Position numbers and translations under genes: made by a program. This document shows positions 54,501-64,000 of a DNA stretch of 64,000 nucleotides, one piece after another. Below the pieces are notes generated by a model, which did not search any database, was not told the origin of the DNA, and was given only the letters and a program-made list of their open reading frames with translations. The first letter of the stretch is position 1; each line of letters starts with the position of its first letter. Origin of the DNA: Geosiphon pyriformis (taxonomy: Eukaryota; Glomeromycota; Glomeromycetes; Archaeosporales; Geosiphonaceae). The stretch covers positions 74,184 through 138,183 of the forward strand of contig JAAOMT010000134.1 of assembly GCA_016748015.1 (NCBI GenBank), read 5' to 3'.

Positions 54501-55868
54501 GATGCAACTCAAAATGTTACTCAACAATTTCAATGACATCTTTGCTAGTGAAAATAAATTTGGCCAAACCAACATCATTTAGCATCAGATCAAAACTGGA
54601 AATGTAATGCCAATTAAACAAAGAGCATACAGAGTACCACCAGCTAGCCATAAAATCATTTGTCAAAAAATTAACCAAATGCTTGACAATGGGCTAATTC
54701 AGCCATCAATGAGTCTATGGTCATTACCAGTAGTACTGGTCTGTAAGAAAAATGGGAAAATTCATTTTTGTGTAGACTACCAGAAACTGAATGGAATAAC
54801 AAAAGGTGATAGCTATCTAACTCCAAAGATCTAAGAACTATTTGATGCTTTTGAAGGAAATAAATGGTTCTCAACATTAAATTTAGATTGTAGTTACTGA
54901 CAAGTAGCCATAGATCTAGCTGACAAAGAAAAAACAACATTCACCACAAGAGAAAGAAATTTTGAGTTTGAAATCATGCCATTTGGCTTGATGAATGCTC
55001 CAGCAACATTCCAATGGCTCATGGAAATTGTCTATACTGGATACTATGAAAATCAGTAGTTATATACTTGGATGACACCAATGTGTTCTCAAAAACATTT
55101 GATGATCATCTGCATCATTTCCAACAAGTGTTCAAAAGATTAAGAAAAGCAGGATTAAAACTAAACACAACCAAATGTTTCTTTGAAAAAACTGAACTCA
55201 AGTTTTTGGGACATGTAGTGAGCAAAAATAGAATTAAAATGGATCCAGACAAGATTGAAGTAGTTAAGAACTTTCTGGTACCAACCAACTTGATAGAACT
55301 AAGAGCATTTTTAAGTTTTGCAAGTTATTATCGCCGTTTTATCAAAGACTTTTCAAAACTGGCTCAGCCACTTCACCATCTACAAACCAAGAATGTGAAG
55401 TATGAATGGACCAAAGCTCAACAAGAAGCATTTGACACATTAAGAAGAAAGCTTATCCAAGCTCCAGTATTGATGTATCCAGATTACAGCAAATTATTCA
55501 TAATCACTACTGATGCATTAAGTCAAGCATTGAGAGCAGTACTATCACAGAAAAAATCAGATAGAAGAAAACATCTAGTAGCTTATGCCAGTAGAAACTT
55601 AAGTCCAGCTGAAAAGAACTATAGAACTCCAGTACTAAAATACTTAGCTATCTATTGGGCTGTCATTAAATGGAAGAAATACTTGAGTCAAAAGTTTGAA
55701 GTGTACACTGATTATAAAGAATTGACTTCAATCCAGAAATAAGAATTTGCAGACAATTGTCATGTTAGATGGAAAATAGAACTTTTACTATTTAATTATA
55801 CAGTACATTATAAAAAAAGAAAAGACAATGGAAATGCTGATGGTCTGTCAAGAATGAAACAAATCTAA
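54501..55868 (+). pseudogene. Element F: RT and RNase H
   Basis: N-F-N-D-I-F-A-S (54528), F-C-V-D-Y-Q-K-L-N (54767), D-L/N-L-D-C-S-Y (54880; the first catalytic region is altered), M-P-F-G-L (54978). A 1-bp deletion near 55042 shifts the frame just before Y-L-D-D (intact, about 55066). RNase H T-D-A-L-S-Q-A-L (55511) to R-M-K-Q-I and TAA at 55866-55868. Open for 224 codons from 55068. Confidence 0.88.
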
Positions 55869-55898
55869 AAACATTTTAAACCAAAAATATAACAAAAG

Positions 55899-57275
55899 AT
55901 GAATATACAAAAATACCAACAACTTCAATATTATATAAATATCCAATTGTTCAAGGAGAAATTATTTTAAAAAGAACAAAAGAACATAAAACAACAATCA
56001 AAAAATTTTATCAACCATCAAAATATACTTTACTGGAAGAACAGAAGAAATCCAGATCAACCAACTAGAGTAATCACAGAACCAGAGAAAGAGACAATAT
56101 TATTCAACATGCACTCAGACCCAACAGCAGGACATTTTCATAAAGAAGCGACCATGGAAAAAATCAGAAAGAGATATTATTGGCCATCAATATATCTAGA
56201 CATCATTCAATATGTTCAGAATTGTGATGCTTGTCAGAGAAGAAATAGAACAAGACCAAGTCAACCATTAAGACCAATCAAAGTAAAACAACCATTTGAT
56301 CACATTGGAATTGACTTAGTCAGACCATTAGCAATCACCAGCAGAAGCAACAGATATATTGCAATAGCCATAGACTATCTCACAAAATGGCCAGAAACAA
56401 AAGCCATTCAAAGAGCAGATGCAAAATTCATTGCCGAATTCATCCATTAAGATTTGATATGTTAATATAGATATTCAAAAGAACTACTATCAGATCAAAG
56501 AACTCATTTTGTGAATAGAACATTAACAGAATTAAGTCAGAGATTTGGGATAAAAAGACCATTATCATCATCATATCATCCACAAACAAATGAACTAGTC
56601 AAAAGATTTAACAGAACACTGTGTGAAGCAATTGCCAAAATTAGTCAAAAAAACCAAGATGAATGGAATTTGTTTATACCATTAGTATTATTTGCTTATT
56701 GGATAATGAGACAAGATACTACACAAACAACATCATTTGAATTGATATATGGTAGGACAGCAACATTACCAGTTGAGAGAAAGGTCAGCACATATTCAAC
56801 AGAACCAATAACAGAAGCTAATTTCCAAGAAACATTGTTGAGAAGAACATATGACCTAATGAAAACACTAGAAAACAGATGACAAAAAGCAGCTAATAAT
56901 ATTCAAAAGCCTCAAGAAAAGCAAAAAAAACAACACAATAACCAATTACCAGATAAACCAGTTGAATTCAAGATTGGAGACAAAGTACTTCTACATCATA
57001 CCAAAGCAAAAAAACAATGGAGTAAAAAATTTGATCCCAAATAGGACAGATCATTTTACATAAAAGAAATTCTTAGAAATAGAGCTTATAAACTAAAATA
57101 GGACAACAAAATCTTAGCCAAAGCAGCACATAGTGATCGACTGAAACCATATTACCAAATAGCATTATTATCTACCAATAACATTCTACAATTAGGAGTA
57201 TAATGAATACTGGTTCAACCAAATAAGATTCCATGAGATCTGGAACCAATCATAATCATTGGACCAAACACGTAA
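55899..57275 (+). pseudogene. Element F: integrase ORF2
   Basis: ATG 30 bp after the ORF1 stop. H-x6-H and C-D-A-C zinc domain (56110-56235). Core: G-I-D-L-V (Asp kept, about 56310), S-D-Q (about 56490), E-L-V-K-R-F-N (Glu changed to Lys, about 56600). Stops at 56449 (Gln), about 56465 and 56880. GPF-like module near 57045. Ends at TAA 57273-57275 within the N-T-x-N tail. Confidence 0.88.
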
Positions 57276-57335
57276 AATCAAACAATAAAAGAGTATATAA
57301 AGACACAGTATATGTGACAAAGGCAACCAAAAAAA

Positions 57336-57971
57336 ATGGAAATACCAGATCATATTCATGCCATAGCTCAACAATTATTTCAGGCCTTAAGTCAACAATT
57401 TTTTGACATGAAAATTATCATTAACAACCAAACAATTTGCTATCAAAACACCAAAAAAAAGACAAAAAATACACCATATTAGCAGTTACCAAAGAATGAT
57501 AAAAACTGGTCAGACAATATAATAGAAAAAATAAAGAACACTTTTGGAAAAATACCTATTATGACGCCAACAAAAGAACTTACAAAAGAGAATTGGAAGC
57601 AATGAACAGAACAACTTCCAATATCATACTTTTACTATCAGTTAGATTAAAAGTTGAATATTCAGGAGTTGTATATCAACAAATTCAAGAGAATATTCAA
57701 CCAAAACATAATACAACAAATTAAAGAATTTATCAGAAAGAAAACAAATTCAACACTACATGTTAAAACAATGTACTGACTACACAACATATTTTGGAAC
57801 AACCCAGAAATACTGTTACACTCTGAAATGGAAACCATAACCATTAACCAATAGGGAAGAATGAACAATACACAAGTAGAAGGTGTGAGAAACAGAGTTG
57901 AACAAACAATACTTGAAAAAAAAGTATTAGAATTAATTCAAAATGAAGATTTCAACAGAGCTTAATATTAA
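57336..57971 (+). pseudogene. Element F: ORF3, unknown protein
   Basis: ATG 60 bp after the integrase stop; M-E-I-P-D-H-I-H-A start and Q-Y-type end at TAA 57969-57971. Closest to the ORF3 of C. Two to four stops at Gln/Trp codons (for example 57480 and 57607). Same length as in A and D, which supports a fixed size of about 210 residues. Confidence 0.75.
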
Positions 57972-57984
57972 AAGAAGAAGATAA

Positions 57985-58866
57985 TATTACTCATAAAAAG
58001 AAAACAGATATAGAAAATAGTAGACCAATAAGAGAATAGTATTTAGTACATGAGCACATTGCTTAGCAATGTAGAGCAATATTAGAAATCATGGCACATT
58101 GCTCAGCAATGTGGAGCAATGTCAGAAAGCATAGCACATTACTTAGCAATATGAAACAATGTTAAAAAATTAGGGCACATTGTTCAGCAATGTGAGCATT
58201 GCTCAAGAAATCATAGCACATTGCTCAGGAATGTAAGCAATCTCATAGAACATCAATTATGTATATATAGTGGTAGCATTAGAAGTAAAAAGAGGAGAAT
58301 CTCTAGTTAGAAATTTTCCATCCACAAATATTAAATAAATAAATCATCTACTATCCAAATTCACTTTCCATTATCAACACTTTATGTTGATAGTAATTGA
58401 TACTTAACTATGCTAGAACAATAGCTCTTGATCACAGCTATTGATGAGATATTAACTTGCACATTATCTTGGCTTATTTCTTTATTTTCTTTTATTTCTT
58501 TCTTTTTTTAATTTTTCTTGTTGAATACTAACTAATTAATGATTAAAATGCTGAGTAATTGACGTCATGGATAGCCTGGTAAAAGACCCAGAAATAAGAG
58601 TAAAATTATATATATATTAATGGATAGCTTACTAGAAGGGCATGAATGCCAGAATAAACTGGCCACTAAGCTGAAGACAGAAATTGGAAACACAACTTAC
58701 CAACCAACTATTTCATCATTGAATCTCTGTTCATTATACAAAGAATTCCACTCTAAAAACCTTCAAATACAACCAAAGTGCCAGTAATATTAGTATTGTC
58801 AAAATATTGAGCACCAAGTTACAGATTTGTTATTTGATTTGAGACTCCAAATAATTATCTGTAACA
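57985..58866 (+). repeat. Element F: 3' LTR
   Basis: TATTACTCATAAAAAG (TGTTAC decayed) to ATCTGTAACA, 882 bp like its partner. Palindrome array at about 58050-58250, TATATATAG near 58262. Followed by target duplication ATAT and the RNase H of E. Confidence 0.94.
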
Positions 58867-58945
58867 ATATACTTTTACAGTACACTATAAAAAGAGAAAA
58901 AAAAATGGAAATGCTGACAGTTTGTTGCAAATAAAACAAATTTGA
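58867..58945 (+). pseudogene. Element E: last codons of RNase H
   Basis: Y-T-L-K-R-E-type segment, then N-A-D-S-L-L-Q-I-K-Q-I and TGA at 58943-58945. It joins in sense with the sequence broken at 47372 and shows the same ORF1 end as in C, D and F. Confidence 0.8.
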
Positions 58946-59007
58946 ACATTTCAACCCAAAAATATAACAAAATTTAAACAGTTGAAAACAAAAATATATA
59001 ACAAAAG

Positions 59008-60389
59008 ATGAACACACAAAAATATCAACAACTTTAGTATTATATAAATACTCAACAGTTCAAGGAAAAATTATCTCCAAAAAAATGAAGCCATATCAAA
59101 CAACAATTCAAATACTTTATTACTTACTAAGATATACTTTATCGGAAAAACAGAAAGAATCTAGATCAACCAACCAGAGTAATCACAGAACCAAAAAAAG
59201 AAACAATATTATTTAACATGCATTCAGATCCAACAACAAGACATTTTTATAAAGAAGCAACTATAAAAAGAACCAAAAAAAGATACTATTGGCCATTAAT
59301 ATATCCAAACATCATCAAATATGTTCAAAATTGTGATGTTTGTTAGAGAAGAAAAGAAACAAGGCCAAATGAGTCATTAAAACCAATCAAAATAGGACAA
59401 CTATTTAATCACATTAGAATTAACTTAGTCAGACCATTGACAATAATCAGCAGAAGAAACAGATATATTGCAATAGCCATGGATTACCTTACAAAATAGC
59501 CAGAAGCAAAAGTCATTCAAAAAACAGATGCAAAATCCATTGCCAAATTTGTTTATTAAGATCTAATTTGTTAACACAGATGTCCAAAAAAACTACTATC
59601 AAATCAAGAAACTTACTTTGTAAACAAAACACTAGCAGAATTAAGTCAAAGATTTGAAATCAAAAGACCATTATTATTACTATACCATCCACAAACAAAT
59701 AAGTTAGTTGAAAGATTTAACAGAATATTGTGTAAAACAATTGCCAAAATCAGCTAAAAAAACCAGGATGAATGGAATTTGTTTATATCATCAGTATTAT
59801 TTGCTTATTAGATAATAAAGCAAGATACTATACAAGCAACATTATTTAAATTAGTATATAGTAGAACAGCAACATTACCAGTTGAAATAGAAGTCAACAC
59901 ATATTCAACTGGACCAATAACAGAAAACAATTTCTAAAAAACATTGTTGAAAAGAACATATAACTTAATAGAAACACTAGAAAACAAACAGCAAAAAGCA
60001 GCTGATAATATTTAAAAGTCACAAAAAAAACAAAAAAAAAACATGATAATTAACTACCAAATAAACCAGTTGAATTCAAGATTGGAGACAAAGTACTTTT
60101 ATATTATATCAAAGTAGAAAAACAATAAAGTGAAAAATTCGACTCCAAATGGGATGGACCATTTTACATAAAAAAAATTCTTGGAAATGAAGCTTATAAA
60201 TTAAAGTTGAACAACAAAATTTTAACCAAAGCAGCACATAGTAATTGACTGAAACCATATTACCATATAGTGTTACCATCTACTAATAATATTCCACAAT
60301 TAGGAGTACAAAGAATATTAGTCCAACCAGATGAAATTCTATGAAATCTAGAACCAATCATTATTATTGACATCAACATGTCAAATTGA
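59008..60389 (+). pseudogene. Element E: integrase ORF2
   Basis: ATG at 59008, 62 bp after the ORF1 stop, the same spacer type as D. Zinc domain readable (T-R-H-F-Y near 59240, C-D-V-C near 59332). Core: R-I-N-L-V (Asp to Asn, about 59420), S-N-Q (second Asp also to Asn, about 59600), L-V-E-R-F-N (Glu kept, about 59708). GPF module intact (G-P-F, about 60160). Ends S-N and TGA at 60387-60389, with at least one frame change on the way. Confidence 0.82.
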
Positions 60390-60441
60390 ACAACTAAAAA
60401 AATATAAAAACATAGTAGACATAATAAAAAACAACAGAAAA

Positions 60442-61071
60442 ATAGAAATTACTGATAACATCTACTCACTAACACAACAATTCTTTTAATTAATTCAATA
60501 ACAGAAGATGAAAATTACAATCAATTAACAAATCATCAAATACAAAAATACCAGAAAAAGACTATAAGATAAAGTACAGAAAAAAACAGAAAACATTATT
60601 GAAAAAATAATTACAAAAGTGAAATTGGTGATAGAAGCACAGCCAAAAATTATCCAATATCCAGAGTTGACAATAGAAACATGAAATTGGTAAACACAAC
60701 AATTTCCAAAAAACTTTTGCTATTTCTACTTGGAACAACATCTGAATATTCAGAACTTATATACAGATAAAACAAAATGATTATTTGATACAACAATACT
60801 ACAACAACTAGAGAAATTTGTGGAAAAGAACAATCTAACAACACAAGCAAAAGCCATTTATCAATTACATACTGAATTTCAAGACCAATTCGAAATCTTA
60901 CTTAATCCAGCAATGGACATTATTACCATTAACTAAATAGAAAAAATAACCAATATCCAATTTGAAGAATTACAAAACAAGATAACTCAAATAATTTTTG
61001 AAAAAGAAGTTCAAGAAATACTCAAAGATGAAGAACTAGAATTAGAAGATTTTAATAAAGCTCAATATTAA
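60442..61071 (+). pseudogene. Element E: ORF3, unknown protein
   Basis: The start codon is ATA, a G-to-A change of the ATG of A and D in the same AGAAAAATxGAAATTAC context. The frame holds to TAA 61069-61071 with several stops (near 60488, 60528, 60690). W-x-x-Q-Q-F-P and Q-N-L-Y-T-D-K-T-K are in place. It belongs with the ORF3 of A and D. Confidence 0.75.
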
Positions 61072-61085
61072 AAAAGAGAAAATAA

Positions 61086-61955
61086 TATTACTTATAGAAT
61101 ATAAAAAGTATATTAGCATATAAATTAGCCAATCAAAAGTAACCATAGTAAATGTGGAATTCCAGGATTCCTCTCAGAAGAATTGCAGAATTCTAGAAAT
61201 TTTAAGATTCTTGTATAAGGAATCACAGGATTCCAGAATTCCAGAATTTCTCTTAAAGAAATTGCAGAATTCCTGAAATTTCAGAATTCCTGGTGTGAAA
61301 AATTGAGGAATTGAGGAATCTCAATTATGTATATATAGTGGTAGCATTAGAAAAAAAAAAGACAGACTTCTTAGTTTAAATTTGATCTAAGCAACCTTTC
61401 TATTCACAAATATCAATAAATAATTATTCATTATCTTAATTTATTCTTCATTATCAACACTTTATGTTGATAGTAACTAATACTTAATTACACTGGAACA
61501 ATAACTCTTGATTATGGCTATTAACAGGATACTAACATTTATTGTCTTGGCTTATTTCTTTATTTTCTTTTATTTTCTTTTATTTTCTTTTGTTATTTTT
61601 TTTTGTTTTACTAATTGATTAAGGATTAAAAAGCACTGAGTTACAAATGTCATAGAGACTGGTAAAAGACCTGTAAAACAAGAGTAGAACACTTATAATT
61701 GAGGATAGCTTACTAGAAGGATTATCAGCTACCACACTAAGAAATAAATTTGATAGAATTGCGATTCCAAGAGACTACTGAAACAACAATTGAATCTCTG
61801 TCTATTATACAAAGAACTCAAACAAAAAAACTTTCAGATCATGAAAACTTTTAGACACCAACAACATACAAACATTACCAACATTATTAAATCAATTGAG
61901 CACCAAGTTATGGATTTGTTATTTGGTTTGAGACTCCAAATAATCACCTGTAATA
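61086..61955 (+). repeat. Element E: 3' LTR
   Basis: TATTACTTATAGAATATAAA to CACCTGTAATA, 870 bp, GGAATTCC-type U3 (61150-61320), TATATATAG near 61331, T-rich tract 61550-61605. Preceded by a purine tract after ORF3. It ends at the second piece of the LTR of copy B. Confidence 0.9.
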
Positions 61956-62887
61956 TTAGTAATGTGTGTTTTTGCATAATTTTATTGACTTAGTCTTGAA
62001 TTTCAGTTTCTAAAGGTCTTATCTACTGGTTGTGAATTTATCTGTTAGGTTTTTTGGTTATAAAACACAGAGGTTTGGCTTTCACTGATTGCAACTTTTT
62101 ATAAATATGAGCTATCTTCTTTAAGCTAATCAGTACAGTCATTAGAATCTGGTATTGTTTTTTTATCTTTCTGGTAAGCTACCAAGATAATATTAATATT
62201 CAAAACTTAGGGGAAGCTTTCTTCTTTTACCAGATTATCATGAAGTCTATTCTCAGACAGTCAATTTTTCTATGTTGCTATTCCATAAAAGAAAATAAAA
62301 ATAAAAAATAAAAAAAATAAAAATAAAAATAAAAAAATAAAGAAAATAAAATAAAAAATAAGTATCTTGTCAATAGCTGTAATTAAGAGCTATTGTGTCA
62401 GCAGGTTAAGTAATAGATAATAACATGAATTTGAAAAATTGAAGAAATATTTTATTGATATAATTTTATTTTGGTTAATAGCAACTATTCTTAAAAAGAG
62501 GAGTATTTAATAATTATGACCTGTGAGTCTAATTAACTCTAAAATTTTAATTTTCTCTGAATGTCTTTTTAATTTCTATAGCTATTTGTTTTTATACATT
62601 TTTTTTGTTCTATAGGATTGCTTCTAATTGCTTTGTTATTTCTGTTATTACTTTGTTTTTCTATGTTATTATTAGTTATACTATGTTATAATATGTTATT
62701 TTATGTTATTACTCATTATACTATGTTATAACATGTTATTACGGATTATACTATGTTATAACATGTTATCCTATGTTATTATATGTTATTCTGTGTTTTT
62801 TCATATTATTCTGTGTTATTTTATGTTATCATATTTTTGGTCATGTTTTCTCTATAACTTTGAATTGGTTTTTCTACTTGGGTAATA
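61956..62887 (-). repeat. Copy B/H: LTR, distal piece
   Basis: Minus strand: starts TATTACCC at 62887-62880 after a purine tract (62888-62910). The U3 has a TATGTTATAACATG array, then an inverted repeat around ACAATAGCTCTTAATTACAG (about 62366-62400), an A-rich run on the plus strand (62287-62360) that is the T-rich tract reversed, and the CTGGTAAAAG block. It is cut at 61956 by E and continues at 12643. It serves as 5' LTR for B and as 3' LTR for H. Confidence 0.8.
62640..62850 (-). repeat. TATGTTATAACATG palindrome array in the U3 of the B/H LTR
   Basis: Many short units of (C/T)TATGTTAT with embedded palindromes ATGTTATAACAT. It takes the place held by CACATTGCT/AGCAATGTG in C and F and by GGAATTCC-type repeats in A, D and E. 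Confidence 0.75.
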
Positions 62888-63403
62888 TTATTTCTTTCTT
62901 TTAAAATTGAGCTCTTGCAAAATCATAAATTTCTCTTTTTTGTATTAATATTGTTGCTGTAATTTTTATTGCTATTTTTAAATCTAATTTTATACATAAC
63001 TGGGGTTTTTTAACTATAGTGATCTGTTCAAAATATCCAAGTTTAAATCTTACATCTGTATGCTCTTATTATTATCACTGAATTAAGTTAATTTCTGTTC
63101 TATTGTAAGATCTAGAAGCATGCTATATTGTTTGGTGTTTAAAGTGGAGTTTAAATTGTTGTTGACAGAGTTTGAATTGTTGTTGTCATTAGCAAAGTTT
63201 GAATTGTTGTTGTTATTAGTAAAGTTTGAATTGTTGCTGTTATTAGTGAAGTTTGAATTATTGTTGTTATTAATGAAGTTTGAATTGTTATTGTCATTAG
63301 TGGAATTTGAATTAGAATTAAGTTCCAATTCAGATTTCCATTTGTTCTTGTTGATTGGCTCTTCTTCAAATATATAACATATTGGAGTGAATTGTGACTG
63401 CAT
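62888..63403 (-). pseudogene. Copy H: acidic tract and first half of a dUTPase-like domain
   Basis: Minus strand from 63403: I-C-Y-I-F-E-E-E-P-I (compare M-I-Y-T-I-P-E-E of the others), an Asn/Ser tract, E-Q-K-L-T, then D-L-D-L-K-Y for motif 1, L-D-L-K-I-A-I-K-I and A-T-I-L. Just past this point the sequence jumps to E-L/R-A-Q-F and a purine tract. Motifs 2-5, RT, RNase H, integrase and ORF3 are missing. H could not move by itself. Confidence 0.7.
63171..63305 (-). repeat. Five 27-bp coding tandem repeats
   Basis: Exactly five consecutive 27-bp units (plus strand TTTGAATTGTTGTTGTCATT...), each coding nine residues of the type N-S-N-F-T-N-N-N-N on the minus strand, in place of the non-repetitive Asn/Ser/Asp tract of other copies. 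The reading frame is kept across all units. Confidence 0.9.
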
Positions 63404-64000
63404 TCTAATATTCTGACTTAAAGCTGTCAGATAAGTTTTGCTGATTTTTTGGTACTGTGGGAATTAGATTTTATTGGTAAGTTTTCTTGTATGATAGCAG
63501 GATTTGGAATTTATTAGACTTTAAATGTTTGGATTTTTGAATAATTCTCAGAGTTTGAATTGTTAGAGGTTTAACAAGTTTTATTAATAGTAAGTTTTTT
63601 TGTATGATAGTGGAGTTGAAATTATCGGGTTTTAAAGGTTTGGGTTTTTGAATGATTAGGTCTTGAATAATCAGAGTTTTAACAAGTTTTAATGAGTTTA
63701 TCAAAGGTAAAGTTTTGAATGTTTGGGGTTTTAATGATCAGGTCTTGAATAATTAGAGTTTTAATTTAATAAGTTTTTTTAATGAATTTATCAAAAGTAA
63801 ATTTTCAGAGTTTTAACAATTGGGTTTTGAATAATTAGAGTTTTAATTTAATGAGTTTTAATGAGTTTATCAATGGTAATTTTTGAATGTTTGGGGTTTT
63901 AACAATTGGGTTTTGAATAATCAGAGTTTTAATTTAACAAGTTTTTAACAAATTTATTAAAGATAAGTTTCAAATGTTCAGGTTTTTAATGATCAGATTT
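63404..64000 (-). repeat. Copy H: tandem repeats of about 86-100 bp, probably coding
   Basis: At least four imperfect units, each on the minus strand with AATTATTCAAAACCCAATTG, then AAACATTCAAAA and TTTGATAAACTCATTAAAA. Units run to the window edge. One piece (63704-63471) is open and Lys/Leu/Ile-rich. The words T-L-x-I-Q-x-P and N-P-I resemble the Gag linker of C and F (N-P-E-I-x-T-L-N-I-Q-T), so this is probably an expanded linker. Protease and Cys-rich module should lie between Gag and the acidic tract but are not seen. Confidence 0.65.

Larger units (their letters stand above)
47373..58866 (+). mobile_element. Element F: full-length element carrying a Tc1 insertion
   Basis: Two LTRs of exactly 882 bp, target duplication ATAT (47369-47372 and 58867-58870), inserted in the RNase H of E. 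Without the 1,351-bp Tc1 element it is about 10.1 kb. Complete set of ORF1, integrase and ORF3, with at least one frameshift in RT near 55042 and many stops. Confidence 0.94.
12644..61955 (+). mobile_element. Element E: host of the nested stack
   Basis: E is seen in four separated pieces: 5' LTR start (12644-12880), Gag-to-RNase H (42973-47372), RNase H end to ORF3 (58867-61071) and 3' LTR (61086-61955). The gaps are filled by C (with G and D inside) and by F (with Tc1 inside). The 5' and 3' LTR pieces match in the particular order of their GGAATTCC repeats. About 2 kb is missing between the pieces at 12880 and 42973 (rest of the 5' LTR plus the first two thirds of Gag). Confidence 0.75.

Noticed and set aside
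62280-62350. Poly-A rich run as a LINE tail
   Set aside because: It is the reverse complement of the T-rich tract present in every LTR here.
62640-62850. TATGTTAT array as a simple microsatellite, replication origin or centromeric repeat
   Set aside because: It lies in the U3 position of a recognisable LTR, between purine tract and TATA region, so it is part of that LTR.
63171-63305. CRISPR-like array
   Set aside because: Units are directly adjacent with no spacers and code for Asn-rich peptide in frame with the acidic tract.
1-64000. Host protein genes, tRNA or rRNA
   Set aside because: Every stretch with coding character is explained by a transposable-element domain, and the remaining sequence is LTR or short spacer. 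I saw no cloverleaf or rRNA-like sequence.

Overview
The window holds no recognisable host gene. It is about 64 kb of AT-rich repeat DNA made almost entirely of decayed retroelements stacked inside one another. The LTR elements are two related lineages of Ty3/gypsy-like (Metaviridae-type) elements. There is also a LINE with an endonuclease/reverse-transcriptase ORF and one Tc1-like DNA transposon. The protein families, the very AT-rich composition and the repeat density suggest a large fungal genome, most likely an arbuscular mycorrhizal fungus (Glomeromycotina). That assignment rests on my recognition of the LINE and Gag-Pol families, not on any host marker. No rRNA, tRNA, CRISPR or replication origin is visible.

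Layout, with copy names used below. Copy A (1-2003, +) is the 3' end of an element: integrase end, ORF3, 3' LTR. A 3'-truncated LINE (2004-4850, +) follows. Copy B (minus strand, 5010-12405 internal) has a truncated 3' LTR at 4851-5009 and a 916-bp solo LTR of the opposite strand inside its RT (6626-7541). The 5' LTR of B is split into 12406-12643 and 61956-62887. Everything between those two pieces is one 49-kb nested stack. Element E (12644-61955, +) inserted in the LTR of B. Element C (12881-42972, +) inserted in the 5' LTR of E. Elements G (18696-28557, second lineage) and D (32016-42243) both inserted in C. Element F (47373-58866) inserted in the RNase H region of E, and a Tc1-like element (50283-51633) inserted in F. 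Past the LTR of B, 62888-64000 (minus) is a strongly deleted relative, copy H, with coding tandem repeats. Insertions S, G, D and F have matching 4-bp target duplications (E a degenerate one), which fixes the order of events.

Organisation of one element, best seen in D and G: LTR; a primer-binding region with a short stem-loop; ORF1; ORF2; ORF3; polypurine tract; LTR. ORF1 is one continuous frame: Gag with a CCHC knuckle, aspartic protease, an uncharacterised Cys-rich module, a zinc-ribbon-like motif plus acidic Asn/Ser tract, a dUTPase-like domain with its five motifs, RT, then RNase H. ORF2 is the integrase, with its own ATG 30-62 bp after the RNase H stop. ORF3 is an unknown protein of about 210 residues between integrase and polypurine tract. 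ORF1 appears to begin at a conserved GTG with no ATG upstream.

Every copy is dead by point mutation. Most stops come from TGG, CAA, CAG or CGA codons, and several catalytic Asp/Glu residues have become Asn/Lys. This is the pattern expected of C-to-T change on both strands, from repeat-induced or methyl-cytosine mutation. Copy D is the least damaged: its RT YLDD box and integrase D,D35E triad survive.
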